DNA from: CBDFGN01 sp965247065
GTDB lineage: Bacteria > Bacteroidota > Bacteroidia > Cytophagales > Cyclobacteriaceae
NCBI GenBank assembly: GCA_965247065.1
Contig: CBDFGN010000006.1
Location: 2,418,001-2,482,000 of the forward strand
Direction: 5' to 3'
Length of the DNA stretch: 64,000 nucleotides
A model generated the notes under the pieces. That model was given only the letters and a program-made list of their open reading frames with translations. It ran no database searches and was not told where the DNA came from. The translations under genes and the position numbers were made by a program. This document shows positions 8,370-17,795 of this stretch, piece by piece. Positions within the stretch are counted from its first letter, which is position 1. Each line of letters begins with the position of its first letter.

Positions 8370-9344
8370 TTACCGCGTCCTTTCAATTGTAAACTCTACC
8401 AAATTCGCCAGGGATTTTCGGTAAACCGAATCCTCAAAAGATTTGAGCATGTCCTGGGCTTCCTGGTAAATATCCCGCATCTTTTGAGTGGCGTATTCTA
8501 TTCCACCTGAGCTTTTTACAAAGTCGATAACCTCGGCAACCCTTCGAGGTTTATTATGCCCGTTCCTGACAATACTCTTTATCCGTTGCTTGTCTAGCCA
8601 GGAGGCATGCTTAAGGCTATGGATCAGCGGAAGAGTCATTTTCTTTTCCTTGATATCTATTCCAAGTGGTTTACCAATTTCTTCGGATCCGTAGTCAAAC
8701 AGGTCATCTTTGATTTGAAATGCGATCCCAACTTTTAGACCGAAGTGCCTAAATTTCTGTACGGTCTCCGAATCTGCGCCTGCAGAGCTCGCTCCCACGG
8801 CGCAACATGAGGCAATCAATGAAGCAGTCTTTTGGCGGATAATATCGAAATAAACCTCCTCTGTGATGTCCAGTTTACGCGCTTTTTCCATCTGCAACAA
8901 TTCACCTTCGCTCATTTCCCGCACTGCGTTCGAGACGATCTTCAGAAGATTGTGCTCGTTGTGGTCCACGGATAGCAATAAGCCCTTGGACAAAAGATAA
9001 TCACCCACCAGGACTGCAATTTTGTTTTTCCACAACGCATTTATTGAAAAGAAACCTCGACGATAATTCGAGTTGTCCACGACATCATCATGCACTAATG
9101 TAGCCGTATGAAGCAGTTCGATCAGGTATGCTCCACGATATGTAGATTCAGTGACCCCGCCACTAGTGCCGGCTGACAAAAACACAAACATTGGCCGCAT
9201 TTGTTTGCCCTTTCGCTTGACAATGTAATTCATAATCTTGTCCAGCAACAGCACCTTGCTTTTCATGGATTCCCGGAATTTCTTTTCGAATTCCGCCATT
9301 TCGGCAGCAATCGGAGCTTGGATGTCGTTCAAGGTGATTTCCAT
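8370..9344 (-). CDS. ispB: polyprenyl (octaprenyl-type) diphosphate synthase
   Basis: A trans-polyprenyl diphosphate synthase of 324 residues that extends farnesyl diphosphate with isopentenyl units, most likely for the menaquinone side chain. The first Asp-rich motif is LVHDDVVDNSNYRRG at about residues 88-102, and the second is FQIKDDLFDYGSEEIGKPLG at about 210-229. GKQMRP near residue 46 is the conserved substrate-binding stretch. Chain length cannot be told from sequence alone. Divergent from valS, with about 255 bp between them, which probably hold the promoters of both. Confidence 0.93.
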   Translation of the reverse strand: MEITLNDIQAPIAAEMAEFEKKFRESMKSKVLLLDKIMNYIVKRKGKQMRPMFVFLSAGTSGGVTESTYRGAYLIELLHTATLVHDDVVDNSNYRRGFFSINALWKNKIAVLVGDYLLSKGLLLSVDHNEHNLLKIVSNAVREMSEGELLQMEKARKLDITEEVYFDIIRQKTASLIASCCAVGASSAGADSETVQKFRHFGLKVGIAFQIKDDLFDYGSEEIGKPLGIDIKEKKMTLPLIHSLKHASWLDKQRIKSIVRNGHNKPRRVAEVIDFVKSSGGIEYATQKMRDIYQEAQDMLKSFEDSVYRKSLANLVEFTIERTR

Positions 9345-9600
9345 CAGGATTGAATAGGTGCAATATTACGACCAAATGAACGAAACGAAAAAATAGTGTG
9401 GAGCTTGAAGAGCCTTCAAACTGGCCCGGAAAAGGCCTTCCACCTCCTACTGTTCCATTTGGTGGATCATACTACTAGCCCCGACGAAAGATAATCAAAG
9501 TAATAATGCCGGCGAGTAATCTTGAAATAGATCTTTTTATTGTTGATCAGAAATGAACAATCAAATTGGCTTATTTTTGTCACTAAGATTAACGTATTCC

Positions 9601-12219
9601 ATGTCCCTTTCGACCAAATACAACCCAGCCGAAGTAGAAGATAAATGGTACCGGCATTGGCTCAGTCAAGAGTTTTTTAAATCGGCTCCCAATCCCTACA
9701 AAGAGTCCTTTTGCATTGTGATTCCCCCGCCCAACGTTACGGGGATACTGCACATGGGCCACATCTTGAACAACACCATACAGGACATCTTGGTGCGGCG
9801 AGCAAGAATGGAAGGCAAGGAGGCCTGCTGGGTTCCCGGAACGGACCACGCCTCCATCGCAACTGAAGCAAAGGTAGTGGCTATGCTAAGGGAGCGTGGC
9901 GTAGAAAAAAGTTCTATTACTCGCGAGAGGTTTTTGGAGTATGCCTGGCAGTGGACAGAGAAATACGGAGGCATCATCCTGGAGCAATTGAAAAAAATGG
10001 GCTGCTCATGCGACTGGGACCGAACCCGATTCACCATGGAGCCAAAACTTTCTGAATCGGTAATAAAGGTCTTTGTTGATTTGTACAATAAGGGACTGAT
10101 ATACCGTGGGATCCGTATGGTCAATTGGGACCCTGTCGGCAAAACAGCCTTGTCGGACGATGAAGTGATTTACAAGGAGGTTACCTCCAAACTCTATTAC
10201 GTGGAATACCAGACTGAGAGCGGGGATGGCACTGTGACCATAGCTACAACTCGGCCCGAAACGATTCTGGGAGATACGGCCGTTGCCATAAATCCCAAGG
10301 ATCCCCGCTTTACCAACTCCAGAGATAAAAAGGTCCTGGTGCCCTTGATCAACAGAGTTATCCCAATAATTGAAGACGATTACGTGGATCCTGAATTTGG
10401 GACGGGATGTTTGAAGATAACTCCTTCGCACGATCCCAATGACTATGAGATCGGAATTAGGCACAATCTGAAATCGATTGATATCCTGAATGACGACGGT
10501 ACTTTAAACGAAAACGCGAAAATTCTAGTCGGAGAGGACCGGTTTGATGCCAGGGAAAAGATCGTAAAACTATTAGGTGACAGTGGCAATCTCGTAAAGG
10601 TGGAGGATTACCAAAACAAGGTCGGATTCTCAGAAAGGACCGAAGCCGTTATCGAGCCAAGGATCTCGACACAGTGGTTCCTAAAGATGGATCAGATCAC
10701 AAAGCCGGCGCTGGAAAATGTGATGAATGACTCCATTCTATTGCATCCGACGAAGTTTAAAAACATGTACCGTACGTGGATGGAAAACGTTCGTGATTGG
10801 TGTATTTCACGCCAGTTATGGTGGGGCCATCGTATTCCCGCCTATTACCTACCCAATGGCCATATTGTAGTTGCTGAAACCCTTCAGGAGGCACTGGAAC
10901 TTGCACAGATGGAAGATCCCTCCATAACTGCAGATCAGTTGAAACAGGATGAGGATGTCTTGGATACCTGGTTTTCGTCCTGGCTATGGCCAATTTCGGT
11001 GTTTGACGGTATTCTGGAGCCCAATAACCAGGACATCAAATACTATTATCCTACCAATGACCTGGTAACGGCTCCCGAGATTCTGTTTTTCTGGGTAGCT
11101 CGAATGATTATTTCCGGATACGAGTACCGCGGCAACCTCCCGTTCAAAAATGTATACTTGACCGGGATAGTCCGAGATAGCCAGGGTCGCAAAATGTCAA
11201 AGTCTTTAGGCAATTCTCCCGACCCAATAGAACTGATCGAACATTACGGCGCGGATGCAGTACGCACGGGAATGCTACTCAGTTCACCCGCAGGCAACGA
11301 TCTCCTCTTCGATTTCAAACAGCTTGAGCAGGGAAGGAATTTCGCGAACAAGATCTGGAATGCGTATCGCCTGGTACAGGGCTGGAGCATTAGTGACGAC
11401 CTGGACTCCACTGATAACGAAATTGCCGTAAGCTGGTTCGAGGCAAGGATGAATCTCGCTCTGGATGATTTGGACGACCATTTTAAAAAATTCCGAATCC
11501 GGGATTCAATCCTTTCTACTTACAAGCTTATTTGGGATGATTTCTGCTCCTGGTACCTTGAAATGATCAAACCGGCGTACCTCCAGCCCATCGACCGCAA
11601 AACGTATGATCAAACAATTCAGTTTTTTGAAGATCTAATGAAGATCCTTCACCCCTTTATGCCGTTTATTTCGGAGGAAATTTGGCATCAAACCAAGGAC
11701 AGAGCTGATGATGATTGCATCATGGTCACTTCCTGGCCCAAAGCAGGACTACCGGATCATAAGCTCCTGAAAGATGCAACCACCGCCTTCGAGGTTATCA
11801 GTTCCATACGAAACATCAAAAACTCCAAGGGTATCCATAAGAAAGAGGTTCTGGAGTTATGGGTCCGCAGCCAGAACCAGCAGCTATACCTGAATCTTAG
11901 CTATCTCATTAAGAAACTGGCCAATATCGCTGAAATCAAATTCACGGATGAGAAAATTCCCAATGCACTCAGTTTTGTAGTCCAGTCAGATGAGTGCTTT
12001 ATTCCGCTAGCCCAATCCATTGATTTGGAGCAGGAAAGAGAAAAGATGACTCAAGAACTGGATTATACCAAAGGATTTCTGGAATCTGTGAATTCGAAAC
12101 TGGCCAACCAACGCTTCATCAACAACGCACCCGATCAAGTTGTTGAAAACGAAAAAAAGAAAAAAGCTGATGCAGAAGCAAAGATCAAAACCCTCCAAGA
12201 GAGTTTAGCAAGTCTGTAG
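9601..12219 (+). CDS. valS: valyl-tRNA synthetase
   Basis: Charges tRNA-Val. I chose the ATG at 9601 (MSLSTKYNPAEVEDKWYRHW), giving 872 residues; an upstream in-frame ATG at 9553 would add 16 unlike residues. Class I signatures are HMGH in PPPNVTGILHMGHILN (about residues 43-58) and KMSKS in GRKMSKSLGNSPDP near 528. The editing domain includes TTRPETILGDTAVAI. The C-terminal coiled-coil arm (after about 800, rich in Glu/Lys) is the ValS tRNA-binding extension. It ends 6 nt from the stop of the convergent ald gene. Confidence 0.98.
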   Translation: MSLSTKYNPAEVEDKWYRHWLSQEFFKSAPNPYKESFCIVIPPPNVTGILHMGHILNNTIQDILVRRARMEGKEACWVPGTDHASIATEAKVVAMLRERGVEKSSITRERFLEYAWQWTEKYGGIILEQLKKMGCSCDWDRTRFTMEPKLSESVIKVFVDLYNKGLIYRGIRMVNWDPVGKTALSDDEVIYKEVTSKLYYVEYQTESGDGTVTIATTRPETILGDTAVAINPKDPRFTNSRDKKVLVPLINRVIPIIEDDYVDPEFGTGCLKITPSHDPNDYEIGIRHNLKSIDILNDDGTLNENAKILVGEDRFDAREKIVKLLGDSGNLVKVEDYQNKVGFSERTEAVIEPRISTQWFLKMDQITKPALENVMNDSILLHPTKFKNMYRTWMENVRDWCISRQLWWGHRIPAYYLPNGHIVVAETLQEALELAQMEDPSITADQLKQDEDVLDTWFSSWLWPISVFDGILEPNNQDIKYYYPTNDLVTAPEILFFWVARMIISGYEYRGNLPFKNVYLTGIVRDSQGRKMSKSLGNSPDPIELIEHYGADAVRTGMLLSSPAGNDLLFDFKQLEQGRNFANKIWNAYRLVQGWSISDDLDSTDNEIAVSWFEARMNLALDDLDDHFKKFRIRDSILSTYKLIWDDFCSWYLEMIKPAYLQPIDRKTYDQTIQFFEDLMKILHPFMPFISEEIWHQTKDRADDDCIMVTSWPKAGLPDHKLLKDATTAFEVISSIRNIKNSKGIHKKEVLELWVRSQNQQLYLNLSYLIKKLANIAEIKFTDEKIPNALSFVVQSDECFIPLAQSIDLEQEREKMTQELDYTKGFLESVNSKLANQRFINNAPDQVVENEKKKKADAEAKIKTLQESLASL

Positions 12220-12225
12220 ATTGGA

Positions 12226-13452
12226 TCAGAATCTCGCGGCCATAAGCAGATTCAAATCCTTGCTCTTCAAGCCGAATTTCCTAGCGATATCCTCGTTGGT
12301 CAAGCTGCCGTTGAAAGAATAAACCCCTTTCATAAACCCTTTGTTGGAGAAGATAAAATCATCGACACCGCCAGCATCTGCCATCCTCAGCAACATCGGA
12401 GTAAATATGTTGCTAAACCCCATCGTTGCCGTTCGGGCTACCCGCGAGGCGATATTGGGTACGCAATAGTGTATAACATCGTACTTACGGAACACCGGTT
12501 TTTTGTGCGAGGTTACGTCTGAGGTCTCAATACATCCCCCCTGATCAATGCTAACGTCAATGATTATTGACTCCGATTTCATGTTGGCGACCATCTCCTC
12601 GGTCACCACGCAAAGGTTCTTACCTCTTTCAGTTCTCAAGGCCCCTATAACAACATCGGTATCCTCCAAGGTATCGGCCAATGTCGCGGGATCGATCAGG
12701 GCAGTAAATACCTGCTGACCCAGCATTTGCCTAACCCTTCTTAATCTGTAAATATGGGTATCATATATCTCGATCTCAACACCCAACCCCAGAGCGGCTC
12801 GAGCTGCGTATTCCGCTACCGTTCCGGCTCCCAGTATAACTACTTTGGTTGGAGGAACACCCGTGACACCCCCCAGGATTACCCCCTTACCATCGCTTAC
12901 GCTGTTCAGGTACTCGGCAGCAATAAGCATGACCGTACTCCCAGCAATTTCGCTCATCGCGCGGACTACGGTCAAGCTTCCGACTTTGTCCTCAATCAGC
13001 TCGTAACCCACGGCTGTAATCTTCTTGGCATTAATCTCATTTATGAATTCGGCAGACTGTGCCCCCAATTGCAGCGCGGAAATCAAAGTCTTACCTGGCT
13101 TGAGATATTGCAATTCCTCTTTGGTCGGAGGTTCAACCTTGAGGATGATCTCGGGCTTGAAGGCCTCCTCATGGGACTGAACGATCTTGGCTCCGGAGTC
13201 GCTATAGACGTTATCCGGAAATTTGGACTTTCTTCCCGCATCCGATTCAAGCCAAACCTCGTGCCCATTATTCACCAGCACCGCGACCGCCTGCGGAGTC
13301 AATCCAACCCGGTTTTCTTGTCTGGAAATTTCTTTGGGTATGCCAATAAAAAGTGAATTGCTGCCTTCCTTTGACTTCTGGAGCGACTCCTGGGGATATA
13401 AGCTCCTTTCGCGAGCCAAAGCCTCAAGACCGGACTTGTAGGGATCAGTCAT
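12226..13452 (-). CDS. ald: alanine dehydrogenase
   Basis: Oxidatively deaminates L-alanine to pyruvate with NAD. The N-terminal domain has IGIPKEISRQENRVGLTP (about residues 38-55), the conserved AlaDH/transhydrogenase signature, and the NAD-binding loop is VVILGAGTVAEYAARAALG near 210. SESIIIDVSIDQGGCIETS near 300 is also characteristic. At 408 residues it is about 35 longer than the Bacillus enzyme because of an N-terminal extension, usual in Bacteroidota homologues. The start overlaps the end of tsaE by 8 nt, so it is the last gene of a porX-tsaE-ald transcription unit. Confidence 0.95.
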   Translation of the reverse strand: MTDPYKSGLEALARERSLYPQESLQKSKEGSNSLFIGIPKEISRQENRVGLTPQAVAVLVNNGHEVWLESDAGRKSKFPDNVYSDSGAKIVQSHEEAFKPEIILKVEPPTKEELQYLKPGKTLISALQLGAQSAEFINEINAKKITAVGYELIEDKVGSLTVVRAMSEIAGSTVMLIAAEYLNSVSDGKGVILGGVTGVPPTKVVILGAGTVAEYAARAALGLGVEIEIYDTHIYRLRRVRQMLGQQVFTALIDPATLADTLEDTDVVIGALRTERGKNLCVVTEEMVANMKSESIIIDVSIDQGGCIETSDVTSHKKPVFRKYDVIHYCVPNIASRVARTATMGFSNIFTPMLLRMADAGGVDDFIFSNKGFMKGVYSFNGSLTNEDIARKFGLKSKDLNLLMAARF

Positions 13453-13891
13453 TTCTGCTTAGATGGAACACGCGGGAATCTTCAGGCCCGGATTCTATTT
13501 TCACCAGCAGGTTTTTGTGCGGCAAAAGCCCCTTTACGTGAGATGGCCACTCAATCAGGCAAAGCGAACCTGAGTCCAAATATTCTTCTAGGCCTAATGC
13601 GATGGCTTCCTCCGGACCCTTGATGCGAAAGAAGTCAAAATGGTAAATGGTTTCACCTACCTTGGTCCGGTACTCGTTGACAATGGAAAAAGTTGGGCTG
13701 GAAATGGTATCAATCACACCCTTACTTCGGCCAACGCTCTTAACCATAGCGGTCTTACCCGAACCCATATCGCCTTCCAATCGCCAAACCTGGTAGCCCT
13801 GGGCAAAACCCAAAATCTCATCAACTATTTTGTCCAGGTCTGTTAGTGATCTACAAAAGACCTTTTCTGTCGAACTAACCTCAGAAAGCAT
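13445..13891 (-). CDS. tsaE: tRNA threonylcarbamoyladenosine biosynthesis ATPase TsaE
   Basis: TsaE (YjeE) is the small P-loop ATPase needed with TsaB/TsaD for t6A37 modification of ANN-decoding tRNAs. It has 148 residues; the Walker A loop LEGDMGSGKTAMVKSVG lies at about 38-54, SPTFSIVNEY follows near 66, and HFDFFRI and LCLIEWPSH are the later family motifs. It overlaps porX by 11 nt and ald by 8 nt, so the three are likely cotranscribed. The linkage to ald and porX has no obvious biochemical reason but is seen in related genomes as far as I recall. Confidence 0.95.
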   Translation of the reverse strand: MLSEVSSTEKVFCRSLTDLDKIVDEILGFAQGYQVWRLEGDMGSGKTAMVKSVGRSKGVIDTISSPTFSIVNEYRTKVGETIYHFDFFRIKGPEEAIALGLEEYLDSGSLCLIEWPSHVKGLLPHKNLLVKIESGPEDSRVFHLSRND

Positions 13892-15446
13892 TCTTTGATG
13901 TGAGGGAAATAAAAGGTATAATCATTTCTTCTAGCGAAATTCCCCCGTGTTGAAAGGTATCGTTATAATACTTTACATAATAGTTAAAATTGTTGGGATA
14001 AGCAAAAAAATTATCCTCGGCGGCGAACACAAAAGAGGTGGAAACATTAACCTTTGGTAGAAACAATTCTTCTGGTTTGCGGCTCACATAAACCGAGTCT
14101 GTATCGTCGTAGGACAGATTCTTCCCCTGCTTGTATCTTAGGTTGCTGTTGGTGTTCCTGTCGCCGATAATTTTGAAAGGCCTCTTTACTCTTATGGTAC
14201 CGTGATCGGTTGTAATGACAATACGGACCGATTTTTCGGACAGACTTCTGATTATATCATACAGAGGGGAATGCAGAAACCAGGATACAGTTATGGAACG
14301 GTAGGCAGACTCGTCTGGCGCCAACTGGCGAATCATTTCAAGCTCCGTACGGACGTGGGAAAGCGTGTCCACGAAGTTGTAAACAATGACGTTCAGGTCG
14401 TTACTGAGCAAGTTGTTGACCGAATTTGCGAGCTGCTTACCCTGACCGACGTTTTTTATCTTGTGGTAGCTGAACTTTACGTCAAGCCTTTCTTTCTTAA
14501 GATGCCTCCTTAGAAACTCGTGCTCATGATTGTTCTTACCCTCTTCGACATTTTCCTCGACCCAAAGATCTGGATGGTTATCGGCCATATCGATTGGCAG
14601 CATGCCTGAAAAAATGGCGTTGCGCGAGTAGGCCGTGGTTGTTGGCAGAATAGAGTAATACTGCTCTTGATAATCTATGTTGAAATAATCCAGAACGATG
14701 GGCTCGAGTACCTTCCACTGGTCTAACCGGAGGTTGTCTATTAGTATGAATACCACGGGCAAATCTTCCTCAAGTAACGGAAATACTTTATTCGACATGA
14801 GCCGGTGGGAAAGTAGAGGTCTCTGGCCATCGGGATCGTTGAGCCAGGAATAATAGTTCTCGGTTATGAAACGGGTAAAGTGCGAGTTAGCCTCGCTCTT
14901 CTGTGTTTCTAGTACCTCTGCCATGCTTTTATCCTCAGTTTGATCAATGGCCAGCTCCCAGTGCACTAGTTTCTCATATAATTCTGCCCATTCCTGATGG
15001 TCCATTTGGTCACTGACCGCCATGCTGATGTTGCGAAAATCCTGCTGATAATCGAGATTAGTCTTTTCGGAAACCAAGCGCTTGTTGTCCAGTATTCTTT
15101 TAACTGAAAGCAGGATCTGGTTCGGATTCAAGGGCTTGATCAAATAGTCGGCAATCCGGGCCCCGATCGCCTCCTCCATGATGTCTTCTTCTTCATTTTT
15201 GGTTATCATGACCACTGGAAGACTTGGCCTTAAACTCTTTATATGATTCAAGGTTTCAAGTCCGGACATACCCGGCATATTTTCATCGAGGAATACCACA
15301 TCGTAGGGAAAGCGCTCGCATTCCTCCAGAGCGTCAGATCCACTGTTGACTGGCTTTACGGAATACCCTTTATCGTTCAGGAAAAGGATATGGGGCTTAA
15401 GAAGATCGATCTCATCATCAGCCCATAAAATGTTATATTTCTGCAT
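13881..15446 (-). CDS. porX: T9SS response regulator PorX (receiver + PglZ domain)
   Basis: PorX couples the PorY kinase and an ECF sigma factor to expression of type IX secretion genes. I chose the ATG at 15446 (MQKYNILWADDEIDLLKPH); 521 residues. An N-terminal receiver domain (about 1-125) has DDE at about 10-12 and the phosphorylated Asp in YDVVFLDENMPG near 54. A helical linker (about 130-210) is followed by an alkaline-phosphatase-fold PglZ domain with VIFILIDNLRLDQW-like start (here VVFILIDNLRLDQW), TTTAYSRNAIFSG and TTDHGTI, the metal-binding and nucleophile motifs of this phosphodiesterase. The genome is therefore expected to encode a type IX secretion system and possibly gliding. Confidence 0.95.
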   Translation of the reverse strand: MQKYNILWADDEIDLLKPHILFLNDKGYSVKPVNSGSDALEECERFPYDVVFLDENMPGMSGLETLNHIKSLRPSLPVVMITKNEEEDIMEEAIGARIADYLIKPLNPNQILLSVKRILDNKRLVSEKTNLDYQQDFRNISMAVSDQMDHQEWAELYEKLVHWELAIDQTEDKSMAEVLETQKSEANSHFTRFITENYYSWLNDPDGQRPLLSHRLMSNKVFPLLEEDLPVVFILIDNLRLDQWKVLEPIVLDYFNIDYQEQYYSILPTTTAYSRNAIFSGMLPIDMADNHPDLWVEENVEEGKNNHEHEFLRRHLKKERLDVKFSYHKIKNVGQGKQLANSVNNLLSNDLNVIVYNFVDTLSHVRTELEMIRQLAPDESAYRSITVSWFLHSPLYDIIRSLSEKSVRIVITTDHGTIRVKRPFKIIGDRNTNSNLRYKQGKNLSYDDTDSVYVSRKPEELFLPKVNVSTSFVFAAEDNFFAYPNNFNYYVKYYNDTFQHGGISLEEMIIPFISLTSKNAF

Positions 15447-15458
15447 AGTATTTCTATA

Positions 15459-16727
15459 TTGAATCAAACCAACAAATTCCATTCCGGAAAGTCCGACTTG
15501 AGCAAAACAAAGGTAATAAATGATCCGGTTTATGGCTTCATTGAAATCCCGGGCGACCTAATCTTCCACATAATAGAGCACCCCTTCTTCCAAAGGCTGC
15601 GTAGGATCCGGCAGCTTGGGTTGACCGAGAACGTTTACCCGGGGGCCATCCACACTCGGTTTCATCATGCCCTGGGTGCTATGCATTTGATGAACCTTAC
15701 TCTCAATCGACTCCAAGACAAGGGAGTGGAGATTTCCAAGGATGAATTCGAGTCCGCCTTAGTAGCCATACTTTTACATGATATTGGGCATGGACCTTTT
15801 TCTCATTCCCTGGAATATATGCTTCTTGGCGAATCGGGGCATGAAAAAATTTCGAGTCTTTTCCTGGCACGATTTAATAGTGAATTTGGAGGAGCCCTGG
15901 ATTTAGCCCAGGAAATATTTGATAACAAATACTCGCGACCTTTTTTCAATCAATTGGTTTCCAGCCAGTTGGACATGGATCGCCTGGACTATTTGACCCG
16001 GGATAGTTTCCACACGGGGGTTTTGGAAGGAACCATCGGTGCTCATCGGATAATTAACCTGCTGGAGGTGGTCAACGATCAGATCGTAATCCAAAAGAAA
16101 GGGATCTACAGCATTGAGAACTTTTTGAGCGCAAGAAGATTGATGTATTGGCAAGTTTATCTTCATAAAACCACCATAAGTTCCGAAAAGATGCTTATTC
16201 AGATCATTCGTCGGGCACGCGAATTGATTCAGTCCGGAAATCCTATCGTTACCACGCCGCCGCTTAAATACCTTCTTTCTCTGAATTTAACTTCAGAGCA
16301 ACTGGGCGAGAACGATAAGTATTTGGAAGCGTACGCCCAAATCGACGATTTCGATGTTATTGGATCTCTTAAATTCTGGTCTCAGGAAACTGACCGGGTC
16401 CTATCGGAACTGTGTGGCATGCTTCTGAATCGAAAATTATTTCGCACTGAGCTCCTTGATAATCGAATCGACCAGAAGCAACTTAGCAGTCTCGGATTCA
16501 AAATTAAAGACCGGTTTAAACTGTCGGTCGAAGAGTTGGAATACTACCTTATTTCCGGATCAATAACCAATGCTGCTTATATATCCAAGGACCAGTCAAT
16601 AAATACGGTTAACGTTGAGGGTCAGATAGTTGACATTGCCAGCGTCACCGATTTTCCTAACATAAAGGCGATGAGCAAAATTGTTAGAAAATATTACCTA
16701 TGCTGGCCTAAAAGTGTATCTTTGTGA
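15459..16727 (+). CDS. HD-domain phosphohydrolase (dNTPase/SAMHD1-like)
   Basis: A metal-dependent phosphohydrolase of the HD superfamily, similar to dGTPase/SAMHD1-type proteins such as YwfO. The metal ligands are in HTRFHHALGAMHL (about residues 65-77) and LLHDIGHGPFSHSLE (about 109-123); QLDMDRLDYLTRDS near 165 is a further conserved motif. The substrate (dNTP or another nucleotide) is not determined by sequence. The listed start is TTG; another TTG at 15498 gives a start (MSKTKVINDPVYGFIEIP) more like homologues, so the N-terminus is uncertain. It is divergent from porX and 24 nt ahead of lpxD, apparently heading the lipid A operon. Confidence 0.9.
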   Translation: MNQTNKFHSGKSDLSKTKVINDPVYGFIEIPGDLIFHIIEHPFFQRLRRIRQLGLTENVYPGAIHTRFHHALGAMHLMNLTLNRLQDKGVEISKDEFESALVAILLHDIGHGPFSHSLEYMLLGESGHEKISSLFLARFNSEFGGALDLAQEIFDNKYSRPFFNQLVSSQLDMDRLDYLTRDSFHTGVLEGTIGAHRIINLLEVVNDQIVIQKKGIYSIENFLSARRLMYWQVYLHKTTISSEKMLIQIIRRARELIQSGNPIVTTPPLKYLLSLNLTSEQLGENDKYLEAYAQIDDFDVIGSLKFWSQETDRVLSELCGMLLNRKLFRTELLDNRIDQKQLSSLGFKIKDRFKLSVEELEYYLISGSITNAAYISKDQSINTVNVEGQIVDIASVTDFPNIKAMSKIVRKYYLCWPKSVSL

Positions 16728-16751
16728 CGTTTTTTACAAGCCTCAGATTGG

Positions 16752-17774
16752 ATGGAATTTAGTGCCAAAGAGATCGCTGAATTTCTAGGAGGGGAGTTAA
16801 AAGGAAATGACTCAGTCAAAATCAACAGGGTGGGAACTTTGGAGGAAGCGAGCGAGGGCTGCATTTCTTTTTTATCAAACCCCAAATACGAAAACTACAT
16901 TTACTCTACGCAGGCCAGCGCGGTCATAGCCCAGAGAGATTTTAAAGCTAAGAAGGATATCTCTACCACTTTGATTTTAGTAGACGACCCGTACTCCGGT
17001 TTCACTGCCCTTCTGACTGAAATCAACAAACAGTCAGAACCAGTTAAAGCCGGAATTGAGGACCCCTGTTTTAGAGGCCGGAATGTATCCTATGGTGACG
17101 GGTTTTATCAGGGAGCCATGTCCTATATCGGAAATGATGTGGAGATTGGTGATCGGGTAAAGGTATACCCGCATGTTTTTATTGGCAACAAGGTGAGAAT
17201 CGGGGACGACTGTGTGATCCATGCCGGAGTTCGAATATACGCCGATTCGCACATAGGAAAGCGATGTACGGTTCACGCCGGTGCGGTGATCGGAAGCGAC
17301 GGTTTCGGATTTGCTCCGCAAGAAGATGGTAGCTATCTGGCCATTCCTCAAATGGGCAATGTCCTGCTGGAGGATGATGTGAGCATAGGGGCCAACACGG
17401 TTGTGGATTGCGCCACCATTAGCTCCACCATAATCCGTAAAGGGGCCAAGCTGGATAATCTGATTCAAATTGGGCATAACGTCGAGATTGGGTCGAACAC
17501 CGTCATGGCTGCCCAGGCTGGGGTTTCAGGATCATCCAAGATAGGAGAAAACTGTGCGATCGGTGGACAGGCTGGTATTAGCGGGCACATTACCATCGCC
17601 AATCGGGTGCGATTAGCGGCAAAATCCGGGGTAATGAACTCAATCAAAGAGGAGGGCGGAGATTACATCGGTGCACCAGTAATGGAAAAACTGCATTTCT
17701 TTAGAGTGTTTACACTTTTAAGAAAGCTGCCCCTCATGAAAGCCAAGTTAGATCGGCTATTGAAAATGTCTTAA
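16752..17774 (+). CDS. lpxD: UDP-3-O-(3-hydroxyacyl)glucosamine N-acyltransferase
   Basis: LpxD adds the N-linked hydroxyacyl chain, the third step of lipid A synthesis, in the cytoplasm. Its 340 residues comprise an N-terminal uridine-binding domain (about 1-100, with GCISFLSNPKYENYIYST) and a left-handed beta-helix of hexapeptide repeats (about 110-310), containing VHAGAVIGSDGFGFAP, the conserved LpxD loop. The catalytic His is likely in IQIGHNVEIG near 238. The C-terminal helix is present. It is the first lpx gene of a tight run lpxD-lpxC/fabZ-lpxA. Confidence 0.97.
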   Translation: MEFSAKEIAEFLGGELKGNDSVKINRVGTLEEASEGCISFLSNPKYENYIYSTQASAVIAQRDFKAKKDISTTLILVDDPYSGFTALLTEINKQSEPVKAGIEDPCFRGRNVSYGDGFYQGAMSYIGNDVEIGDRVKVYPHVFIGNKVRIGDDCVIHAGVRIYADSHIGKRCTVHAGAVIGSDGFGFAPQEDGSYLAIPQMGNVLLEDDVSIGANTVVDCATISSTIIRKGAKLDNLIQIGHNVEIGSNTVMAAQAGVSGSSKIGENCAIGGQAGISGHITIANRVRLAAKSGVMNSIKEEGGDYIGAPVMEKLHFFRVFTLLRKLPLMKAKLDRLLKMS

Positions 17775-17795
17775 ATTGCCGTCTGCCTCATTATC

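Noticed and set aside
9360..9600. T-box or other leader RNA before valS
   Set aside because: I looked for a specifier hairpin and the TGGNACC element and found none; T-boxes are not expected in this phylum.
9696..10464. Minus-strand frames opposite valS
   Set aside because: They overlap a strongly conserved synthetase gene and match no family.
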